A DNA stretch of 25,443 bases from JBBSUX01 sp038234045. GTDB lineage: Bacteria > Pseudomonadota > Gammaproteobacteria > Burkholderiales > Burkholderiaceae_C. Positions 13,187 to 19,607 of the stretch are shown here, in pieces. The notes under the pieces are model-generated. The model was not told where the DNA came from. It ran no database searches and saw nothing but the letters and a program-made list of their open reading frames with translations. Position 1 is the stretch's first letter, and each line of letters starts with the position of its first letter. Position numbers and translations under genes: made by a program. Location of the stretch: assembly GCA_038234045.1 (NCBI GenBank), contig JBBSUX010000011.1, forward strand, positions 1-25,443. Direction: 5' to 3'.

Positions 13187-14194
13187 GTGGAAAACAATCA
13201 ATCAAATCAACAGCTTAGCCCGTGGAGACTATCGGTAGCGCCGATGATGGATTGGACAGACAGACATTGCCGTTTCTTTCATCGCCTGCTGACTCGCCAC
13301 GCGTTGCTCTACACCGAGATGGTGACAACCGGCGCTTTGCTGCACGGAGATGTACCACGGCACCTGCGGTTCAACAATGAAGAGCATCCGGTAGCGCTTC
13401 AGTTGGGCGGCAGCGAGCCAGCGGAGCTTGCTGCAGCAGCGAGACTGGGCGCGCAATGGGGCTACGACGAAATCAATCTGAACTGCGGCTGCCCCTCTGA
13501 TCGTGTTCAGCGCGGCGCCTTCGGTGCTTGTCTCATGAACGAGCCGCAGCTGGTCGCCGATTGCCTGAAGGAGATGCTGGATGCGGTGGCTATCCCCGTT
13601 ACTGTCAAACACCGGATCGGGGTGGACAGGGAGGAGCGCTATGGATTCGTCCGGGATTTTGTCGGTACCGTCGCAGACGCGGGCTGCAAGGTTTTCATCG
13701 TCCATGCCCGCAATGCCTGGCTGCAAGGCCTCAGCCCCAAACAGAACCGCGAAATACCGCCTCTGCGCTACGCCATGGTTCATCGTCTAAAAAACGATTT
13801 CCCCGAACTGACTTTCGTGATCAACGGTGGGCTCAAGCTGGACGAAGAAATAGCGCAGCAGCTGAGCCTCGTTGACGGGGTGATGATCGGGCGCGAGGCT
13901 TATCACAATCCTTTCTTGCTCTCGCAGTGGGATGCCCGCTTTTTCGGCATGGGCCGCGAGTCCCCGACACGCGATGAGATCGAAGAATCGATGGTCACCT
14001 ACATGGAACATGAAGCAACTTCGAACGGTACGCACTGGTACGCCATCGCGCGCCACATGCTTGGCCTGCGCCACGGCCAGTCAGGCGCACGTCATTGGCG
14101 TCGGGTGTGGAGCGATCATCGGATGAAGTCGCTCCCGCCCCGGGAGGTAATGGCTCTTGCGCGGGAATCGGAGGCGGCAGAAGTCTCTGTTTGA
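13187..14194 (+). CDS. dusA: tRNA-dihydrouridine synthase A (5' end supplied by the island)
   Basis: A 335-aa flavoenzyme that reduces uridines 20/20a in the tRNA D-loop. The N-terminal P-M-M-D-W-T-D-R-H-C-R segment, E-M-V-T-T-G-A, the N-C-G-C-P-S-D motif with catalytic C102, the R-I-G-V-D loop and H-A-R-x-A-W-L-x-G-L-S-P-K-x-N-R-E-I-P-P are classic for DusA. Codons 1 to about 22 come from the island and the remainder is host. GTG 13187 is the only start that keeps the full N-terminus; a TAA directly precedes it and no ribosome site is visible, so expression may be altered. ATG 13244 would delete the first strand of the barrel and is unlikely. Confidence 0.92.
   Translation: MENNQSNQQLSPWRLSVAPMMDWTDRHCRFFHRLLTRHALLYTEMVTTGALLHGDVPRHLRFNNEEHPVALQLGGSEPAELAAAARLGAQWGYDEINLNCGCPSDRVQRGAFGACLMNEPQLVADCLKEMLDAVAIPVTVKHRIGVDREERYGFVRDFVGTVADAGCKVFIVHARNAWLQGLSPKQNREIPPLRYAMVHRLKNDFPELTFVINGGLKLDEEIAQQLSLVDGVMIGREAYHNPFLLSQWDARFFGMGRESPTRDEIEESMVTYMEHEATSNGTHWYAIARHMLGLRHGQSGARHWRRVWSDHRMKSLPPREVMALARESEAAEVSV
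13244..13252. other. attR core (ATGATGGAT) within dusA
   Basis: Same nine bases as attL, here codons 20-22 of dusA (M-M-D). Sequence left of it is island-derived; sequence right of it is host dusA. The repaired reading frame shows that integration does not destroy the gene. Confidence 0.7.
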
Positions 14195-14378
14195 GTGGCG
14201 ATCAACCTCAGAGTTTGAACATGGGGTAGATGCGTTCCAGACCAGCGAACCGGCCGCAGGACTCGTAGGGGAGGTGGCGAAACTGGGCGGCGGTTTGCCC
14301 CTTTATCGCGCTCTCCCGTCACTGCTGGGCCATTAAGCTGAGGGTAAGTCCCAGCGTTGGAATTCGGCACCCGCAGTT

Positions 14379-15941
14379 TTGGGGCGTCCGATCCTTCAAA
14401 AATGGTGGCCTCGCCACGAACCTGCGAATATTGTGAATCGACTCAACCCGCTCCTTCCTGCTGTCTGGCTTTTATCCCGCTTGCGGCTCGGCGCAAAACT
14501 CTTCCTCATGTGTTGCGGAGTCGTGGCCGCCTTGGCTGTTGTCTGGGCGGGTGGCCGCTGGGCGGGCAATGCCGGGGCCACAGTTGCGGCGGTCCTGGGA
14601 GCGCTGGCGGCAGCGTATTGGTTCGCCGCGTTCTACTTCAGCTTTGCCTCGGGATTGCAGGGCCTGGTAGCGATCATGGAGAAGACGGCGGACGGTGACC
14701 TCCGGACACGCACTGAGGTAGGTGGACGCGACGAGCTAGCGACCATGGCGGCAGCACTCGACCGCATGGTGCGTTCGCTGTCGACGATGGTGGCCGAAGT
14801 TCGCAGCAATTCAGCCTTGGTCGCACATGCGGGTAGCAGCCTGGCCAGCAGCAGCCGCGAGCTCTCCGAACGCACCGAAAGACAAGCGGCCAATCTGGAG
14901 CAGACCGCTGCCAGCGTGGAGCAGCTTTCCAGCACGGTCCAGCAAAACGCAGATATCGCCCGGCAGTCCGATGGCCGGGCAGCAGACGTGCGGAAAGCGG
15001 CGAGCGCCAGCGCATTGGCCATGGAGAGAGCGGTCGCTTCTGTAGAAGCGATCCGTCAGGGCGCAGGTCGTATGAGCGAGATTGTTGGCGTTATCGACGG
15101 TCTGGCTTTTCAGACCAACATCCTCGCGCTCAATGCTGCCGTCGAAGCAGCCCGTGCGGGCGAACAGGGGCGCGGATTTGCGGTGGTGGCGACCGAAGTG
15201 CGCAGCTTGGCGCAACGCTCTGCAGCATCTGCACGCGAGATTCGGCAGCTCATCGGCGCTTCGACCGCGCAAGTCGAGGCCAGCGCAGACGTGATTCGAT
15301 CTGCTGGTGATGACTCGACCGCTATGGTCAAAGGTATTGGCAGCGTGGCGACGAGTCTGACCGAGATATCTTCTTCAAGCGCCCAGCAAAGCGGAGGGCT
15401 AGCCGAGATTTCAGTCGCTGTCCATCAGCTTGATCAGCTTACCCAGCAGAACGCACACATGGTGGAGCAGACGCTTGCGGAGGCGGTGAGCCTGGAGCGC
15501 CGCGCTGCGCACATGGCAGAAGCGGTCAGCGCCTTCAAATTGCAGCAAGGCACTGCGGGAGAAGCGATCGAGTTGGTGGAGCGAGCCAATGCATTCGTGC
15601 GCCAGCGCGGGGTGTCGGCATTTCTGAACGAAGCCAGCGACCCTTCGCAGGGTTTCCATGACCGCGACATGTACGTGTTCGTGCTCGACAAAAACGGAAC
15701 CTACCGCATGTTCGGCGGCAATCCCGCCAAGGTCGGCACCCGGGTGCAGGATATTCCTGGTATGGACGGTGACGCCATGGTGGCATCGGTTTTCCATCAG
15801 ACGCAGCTTGCACCTGGTTGGACCGAATACGACATCACCAATCCCGTGAGCGGAAAAGTGCAGTCGAAAATGTCGTTCGTGATGGCGCTCGACGGAGACC
15901 TGGCACTGGGATGCGGTGTCTACAAGCGTTTGGTCGCTTGA
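14379..15941 (+). CDS. Methyl-accepting chemotaxis protein with C-terminal Cache-like domain
   Basis: About 520 aa. Two hydrophobic segments (about 36-60 and 66-88) form a hairpin with almost no periplasmic loop, followed by a HAMP-like part (G-D-L-R-T-R-T-E-V-G-G-R-D-E-L). A long coiled coil follows, with the conserved signalling tip D-G-L-A-F-Q-T-N-I-L-A-L-N-A-A-V-E-A-A-R-A-G-E-Q-G. After the coiled coil (about residue 395 on) comes a domain with the D-M-Y-V-F-V-L-D strand, G-T-Y-R-M-F-G-G-N-P and later strands, resembling a single Cache domain, usually extracellular but cytoplasmic here. No C-terminal CheR-tether pentapeptide is seen. The start is uncertain: TTG 14379 or GTG 14433, neither with a good ribosome site. 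It probably senses an internal or membrane-derived signal and talks to CheA/CheW. Confidence 0.88.
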   Translation: MGRPILQKWWPRHEPANIVNRLNPLLPAVWLLSRLRLGAKLFLMCCGVVAALAVVWAGGRWAGNAGATVAAVLGALAAAYWFAAFYFSFASGLQGLVAIMEKTADGDLRTRTEVGGRDELATMAAALDRMVRSLSTMVAEVRSNSALVAHAGSSLASSSRELSERTERQAANLEQTAASVEQLSSTVQQNADIARQSDGRAADVRKAASASALAMERAVASVEAIRQGAGRMSEIVGVIDGLAFQTNILALNAAVEAARAGEQGRGFAVVATEVRSLAQRSAASAREIRQLIGASTAQVEASADVIRSAGDDSTAMVKGIGSVATSLTEISSSSAQQSGGLAEISVAVHQLDQLTQQNAHMVEQTLAEAVSLERRAAHMAEAVSAFKLQQGTAGEAIELVERANAFVRQRGVSAFLNEASDPSQGFHDRDMYVFVLDKNGTYRMFGGNPAKVGTRVQDIPGMDGDAMVASVFHQTQLAPGWTEYDITNPVSGKVQSKMSFVMALDGDLALGCGVYKRLVA

Positions 15942-15973
15942 GTCGAACTTACGCGTTTGCCTAAGCCGATCCG

Positions 15974-15993
15974 GCGGGTGAACCGCACTTTTT
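15974..15993 (+). terminator. Possible rho-independent terminator after the chemotaxis receptor gene
   Basis: A short GCGG (15974-15977) / CCGC (15983-15986) stem is followed by a five-T run (15989-15993), in the 60-bp gap between two convergent genes. The stem is only 4 bp, so strength is doubtful. Confidence 0.35.
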
Positions 15994-16001
15994 GGTCGCC
16001 G

Positions 16002-16748
16002 TTACAGCCTTGCTTTTGATTGGCGCTCGCGAGCTCTCTTCTGCGCGGCTTCGATCAATGCCTGTCTCCGCGATGCAGGCTGATCCGGGGATTTCATTTC
16101 CGCCGATGGCTCATTGATAGCTGCTCCAGGCGACGTCTCAGAGGCTGACGTAGCCAATAAAACCTGCGTTCTGCCCAGGTTGGAAAAATTCTCCGGCACC
16201 CTTTCCGGCGATTGGGTCTGTCGCTCCATATGCCGCTCGTAGCGCTGCAGCGCATTGGCTGCGTCGTGTGCGCTCCACGCATTCCAGCCGGTGCGGCCTT
16301 CGCTCACAGGGTCGAGAGTGATGCAATCGACTGGGCACACGGGGATGCACAACTCGCAGCCGGTGCAATGCTGTGTGATGACCGTGTGCATCCGCTTATT
16401 GGCACCCAGGATGGCATCAGTGGGGCAAGCGTCAATGCACAAGGTGCAGCCAATGCACCAAGCCTCTTGGACGCGTGCGACGGAGCGCGGCTCCTCTGCG
16501 CCGCATTCGAGATCAAGATCGATCGGCGCGCAACCAGTGATGGCCGCAAGACGACGAATACCCTCGGCACCGCCTGGCGGACAGCGATTGATAGCGGCGC
16601 TGCCTTCAGCAATCGCCTCCGCGTACGCGCTGCAGTTCGGGTAACCGCAGCGCGTGCACTGCGTTTGTGGAAGCGCCGCGTGCAGGCGGGCCACGTACTC
16701 CGTCGATGAGCCCGATCCAAGAGCGAGCGCGGCACTGCGTTCGGTCAC
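16002..16748 (-). CDS. rnfB: RnfB-type iron-sulfur protein (soluble, without Rnf complex genes)
   Basis: A 248-aa protein. The first module C31-x2-C34-x4-C39-x16-C56 is the four-cysteine 4Fe-4S domain of RnfB. Two ferredoxin clusters follow (C-I-G-C-T-L-C-I-D-A-C-P near 97 and C-T-G-C-E-L-C-I-P-V-C-P near 127). The usual N-terminal membrane helix of RnfB is absent, and a 90-residue charged tail ends R-R-Q-A-L-I-E-A-A-Q-K-R-A-R-E-R. No other rnf genes are nearby. Such stand-alone RnfB-like ferredoxins occur in betaproteobacteria and probably carry electrons to an unidentified partner. Its ATG overlaps the stop of phaZ (16745-16748), so the two are translated together. Confidence 0.88.
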   Translation of the reverse strand: MTERSAALALGSGSSTEYVARLHAALPQTQCTRCGYPNCSAYAEAIAEGSAAINRCPPGGAEGIRRLAAITGCAPIDLDLECGAEEPRSVARVQEAWCIGCTLCIDACPTDAILGANKRMHTVITQHCTGCELCIPVCPVDCITLDPVSEGRTGWNAWSAHDAANALQRYERHMERQTQSPERVPENFSNLGRTQVLLATSASETSPGAAINEPSAEMKSPDQPASRRQALIEAAQKRARERQSKARL

Positions 16749-18286
16749 GCCTTCCGGGTTGCCCGTCTGGATGTTTTGGCTGGCATGGCGCCTGTCGTTT
16801 TTTCAGTCGAAGCAGAACCGGAACTTGTCTTTTTGCGTGGCGCTGCAGCTACTTCAGAGACTGACTTGGCAGGAGCGACGGTTGAAATCGATAGAGCGGC
16901 TTGAGCTACCGGCAACTTGGATGGCCGGGCCTTGGCAGTGCGACGGACGACCGACTCAGGCAGTGCCACAGCGTCCGACTGGGCTTGTTCAGAAGCCTTC
17001 AGCGCCGGATCGGTCGAGAGATCGGGGCTACAGGCCGCGATGAAATCGCGCACTTTCGGATAGACCATGGTGCGCCACCGACGACCGCTGAAGATGCCGT
17101 AATGGCCTGCGCCCTTGACTTCCATGTGGTGGTGGAGTTCGGCGGGAACGCCGCTGCAAAGGTCATGAACCGCCTCCGTCTGGCCGGAGCCGGATATGTC
17201 ATCCAGTTCACCTTCCACGCTCAGAAGCGCAGTCGTGCTGATGTCTTGCGGGCGGACGGGCTCCATCGAGCCGTCCGCGGAGCGCACATCCCAGGTTCCG
17301 TTGACCAGATCAAAATCCTGGAATACGCGGCGGATTGTGTCGAGGTAGAACTCGGCGTCCATGTCCAAGACAGCATTGTATTCGTCATAGAAACGACGAT
17401 GGGCATCCGTGCTTTCGTCGTCTCCGCGAACAAGGTCGCGAAAATAGTCGTAGTGGCTGGTCGCATGGCGATCCGGGTTCATGGCGACGAAGCTCGTGTG
17501 CTGGAGAAATCCGGGATACACCCGACGCGTCTCGCCGGGGAAGCCTGATGGCACCGGGTAGATGACGTTGTTCTCGAACCATTCAAAGCTTTTGTTCGTT
17601 GCCAGATTGTTGACGGCGGTGGGCGACTTGCGGGCGTCGATCGGGCCGCCCATCATGGTCATGCTCAGCGGCGTCAGTTCGTCACGGCTTGCCATCAGCG
17701 ATACCGCAGCAAGCACCGGCACAGTCGGCTGGCACACGCTGATCACGTGGCAGTTTCCGTAGATCCCCTGGAGATGGCGGATGAATTCCTGCACATAGTT
17801 CGCATAGTCATCAAGCGAGAAGTTGCCTTCTGCCACCGGCACCATGCGTGCATTTTTCCAGTCGGTGATGTACACCTTGTGTTCGCCGAGAAGGGTTCGA
17901 ACGGTGTCGCGCAGCAGCGTGGCGTAGTGGCCTGACAAGGGTGCAACGACGAGAACAGCCGGCTGGGCCTTCATGCGCGTGAGGGTCGCCGGATCATCGG
18001 TATACCGTTTAAACCGCCGCAGTTCACAGAAAGGTTTGTCCAGGGCCACTCCTTCGTGAATCACCACCTCGGCGCCATTCACGTTTACGGTCTGTAGGTC
18101 GAACTTGGGCTTCTCATAGTCTTTTCCCAACCGATACATCAGATCCAGGCCCGCGGAAATCCTGTGGGCCGCCTGAGTCTGCGAGAACGGCGCCTGCGGG
18201 TTGCTGTACATCTTCGACGCCGCATGCGCGAACTCCGCGAATGGCTCCATCAAGGATCGCTGGGCTTCGTAGATTTGATAAAGCAT
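16745..18286 (-). CDS. phaZ: Intracellular polyhydroxyalkanoate depolymerase
   Basis: A 513-aa cytosolic or granule-bound enzyme that breaks down stored PHB. It has an alpha/beta-hydrolase core with Cys as nucleophile (V-C-Q-P-T-V, C185) instead of a lipase-box Ser, as in Cupriavidus PhaZ1. An Asp in G-E-L-D-D-I-S-G and a His in G-H-Y-G-I-F-S-G-R-R-W complete the triad. The N-terminal M-L-Y-Q-I-Y-E-A-Q-R segment is typical. The last 90 residues form an Ala/Lys/Ser-rich tail beyond the usual end (about 420). I chose the ATG at 18286 with GGAAG about 6 nt upstream. It shares an operon with the rnfB-like gene. A palindrome just upstream may bind a PhaR-like repressor. Confidence 0.93.
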   Translation of the reverse strand: MLYQIYEAQRSLMEPFAEFAHAASKMYSNPQAPFSQTQAAHRISAGLDLMYRLGKDYEKPKFDLQTVNVNGAEVVIHEGVALDKPFCELRRFKRYTDDPATLTRMKAQPAVLVVAPLSGHYATLLRDTVRTLLGEHKVYITDWKNARMVPVAEGNFSLDDYANYVQEFIRHLQGIYGNCHVISVCQPTVPVLAAVSLMASRDELTPLSMTMMGGPIDARKSPTAVNNLATNKSFEWFENNVIYPVPSGFPGETRRVYPGFLQHTSFVAMNPDRHATSHYDYFRDLVRGDDESTDAHRRFYDEYNAVLDMDAEFYLDTIRRVFQDFDLVNGTWDVRSADGSMEPVRPQDISTTALLSVEGELDDISGSGQTEAVHDLCSGVPAELHHHMEVKGAGHYGIFSGRRWRTMVYPKVRDFIAACSPDLSTDPALKASEQAQSDAVALPESVVRRTAKARPSKLPVAQAALSISTVAPAKSVSEVAAAPRKKTSSGSASTEKTTGAMPAKTSRRATRKA

Positions 18287-18304
18287 GAATCTTCCGGTAA
18301 CTTG

Positions 18305-18319
18305 TTGCAGTGCAATATA
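18305..18319 (-). promoter_or_regulatory. phaZ promoter -10 with overlapping TTGCAGTGCAA palindrome
   Basis: On the minus strand TATATT (18319-18314) is a good -10 box; no clear -35 is seen. The perfect palindrome TTGCA-G-TGCAA (18305-18315) overlaps it and the expected start point. TGC/GCA-rich sites are the type bound by PhaR-family PHA regulators, so a repressor operator is plausible; that link is inference. Confidence 0.45.
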
Positions 18320-18589
18320 GCAGCGACGTCGCTTGTCTGCATGCGGGATTAGACCGATTACCACGTCGGCCAATCGCCGAAAAAGCGGGTCAATTGCAAT
18401 GTCCGCCGGCTAACGGAAGCTCCACATATGATAGCTGGAAGCGCATTTGTGCTAATACTTTCGACAATATTTCGATGCCAATTCTCATCATGCAAGCGGT
18501 AGTTGTACTGATAGCAGCCCATGTAGGCCGGGCTACGCTCTGCGGGGTGGCTGCTCCGGCCATGCGCCCCCAGAGGACTCAAGAATCCC
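18320..18589. other. Divergent intergenic region, phaZ / ABC importer
   Basis: About 270 bp upstream of both phaZ (minus) and the binding-protein gene (plus). A TAATAC and a TATGAT motif on the plus strand could be -10 boxes but lack a matching -35. I looked for a Fur-box-like GATAAT repeat and found none. No open frame here is convincing. Confidence 0.4.
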
Positions 18590-19603
18590 ATGAAAAAGAA
18601 AATTTTTATCGCGACAGTGCTGGCAGGCTTGTCCTGCGGTGTCTTTGCGCAACAGGTCAATGTGATCTGCTCCGTTCAGGCCGATTGGTGCAACATGATC
18701 GCAACGGTATATGCGAAGACGACAGGAGTGAAGATCAATATCGCGCAGAAGGGCTCTGGGGAAGCGCTGGCGCAAATCAATGCAGAAAGGGAAAACCCGA
18801 AGACCGATGTCTGGTTCGGTGGCACCGGCGATCCCCATCTGCAAGCTGCGGAGCAGGGCCTCACATTCGAGTACAAATCGCCGCAATTGCCTCAGCTTTA
18901 CCAATGGGCGCAAGACCAGGCTGCCCAGTCGGGCTACAAGACAGTGGGAATCTATTCGGGGCCACTCGGGTTTGGCTACAACACCGAATTGATCGCCAAG
19001 AAGAAGATGGGTATTCCGCGGAGCTGGGCGGATCTGCTCAAGCCCGAATACAAGGGCGACATCCAGGTGGCAAACCCGGCATCCAGCGGCACGGCCTACA
19101 CCATGATCGCGACGCTGGTGCAGCTGATGGGTGAAGACCAGGCCTTTGAATACCTGAAGGCGCTGCACAAGAACATCGGCCAGTACACCCGCTCCGGTAC
19201 CGCGCCGATCAAGGCAGTAGCGCGCGGCGAAACGGCTGTCTCCATCAGCTTCATCCACGACGCACCGCAGGAGCGGATGCAAGGTTTTCCAGTGGAAACC
19301 GCGACTCCTTCCGAAGGTACAGGTGCCGAAATTGGTTCGATGAGCCTCATCAAGGGAGCGCGAAACCTTGCGCAAGCGAAAAAGTTCTACGAGTGGGCAC
19401 TGACGCCTGCGGCGCAGGCTTTTGGGGCTGCGACCAAACAGTATCAGCTGCCATCGAACAAGGCGACGGTGGTCGATCCCAATGTGCCCGATTTCAAGAA
19501 GATCAAGTTGATCAAATATGACTACAAGAAATACGGCGAAAGCATGGAACGACGTCGCCTGATCGCCCGCTGGGAAAAGGAAGTGAATTCGCTGCCGCGC
19601 TGA
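18590..19603 (+). CDS. ABC importer periplasmic binding protein (iron(III) or phosphonate type)
   Basis: A 337-aa protein. The signal peptide M-K-K-K-I-F-I-A-T-V-L-A-G-L-S-C-G-V-F-A is cut before Q-Q-V. The mature part belongs to the SBP_bac FbpA/AfuA group: G-S-G-E-A-L-A-Q-I near residue 50, D-V-W-F-G-G-T-G-D-P-H near 70, G-F-G-Y-N-T-E-L near 130, S-G-T-A-Y-T near 165. The same group serves Fe3+ and 2-aminoethylphosphonate uptake, and I cannot separate the two by eye. The tyrosine pair expected of Fe-binding FbpA is not obvious. It is followed by the permease after 4 bp and by the ATPase gene, giving a complete importer. An AGGA lies 12 nt upstream of the ATG, rather far. Confidence 0.85.
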   Translation: MKKKIFIATVLAGLSCGVFAQQVNVICSVQADWCNMIATVYAKTTGVKINIAQKGSGEALAQINAERENPKTDVWFGGTGDPHLQAAEQGLTFEYKSPQLPQLYQWAQDQAAQSGYKTVGIYSGPLGFGYNTELIAKKKMGIPRSWADLLKPEYKGDIQVANPASSGTAYTMIATLVQLMGEDQAFEYLKALHKNIGQYTRSGTAPIKAVARGETAVSISFIHDAPQERMQGFPVETATPSEGTGAEIGSMSLIKGARNLAQAKKFYEWALTPAAQAFGAATKQYQLPSNKATVVDPNVPDFKKIKLIKYDYKKYGESMERRRLIARWEKEVNSLPR

Positions 19604-19607
19604 TTCC

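Larger units (their letters stand above)
2276..13252. mobile_element. Integrated phage-satellite island (cf-PICI candidate) in the 5' end of dusA
   Basis: About 11 kb bounded by the shared core ATGATGGAT (2276-2284 and 13244-13252) inside dusA. A dusA-proximal tyrosine integrase and GTGTGCA arm repeats lie at both ends. All genes are on the minus strand and many overlap by ATGA or similar, so the element looks intact. It encodes integration, regulation, replication and a complete HK97-type head/packaging module, with no tail, lysis or CI-like repressor gene. Known background: capsid-forming PICIs have this gene set and take only tails from a helper phage, and dusA is a documented integrase target. 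Inference: this is a betaproteobacterial cf-PICI. The alternative is a prophage that lost its tail and lysis genes; the capsid-first gene order and compact, intact frames argue against simple decay. Confidence 0.8.

Noticed and set aside
2276..13252. Interpretation as a decayed prophage remnant
   Set aside because: No broken genes, tight overlaps, both att ends present and an unusual capsid-first order. Decay would leave fragments of tail or lysis genes, and none is seen.
14116..14370. Minus-strand frame in the gap after dusA
   Set aside because: It overlaps the dusA end, is Pro/Arg-rich without motif, and has no ribosome site. The gap shows no other gene or clear terminator.
18374..18589. 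Fur box upstream of the iron-type importer
   Set aside because: No GATAAT-type hexamer array is visible, so iron regulation cannot be supported from the sequence.
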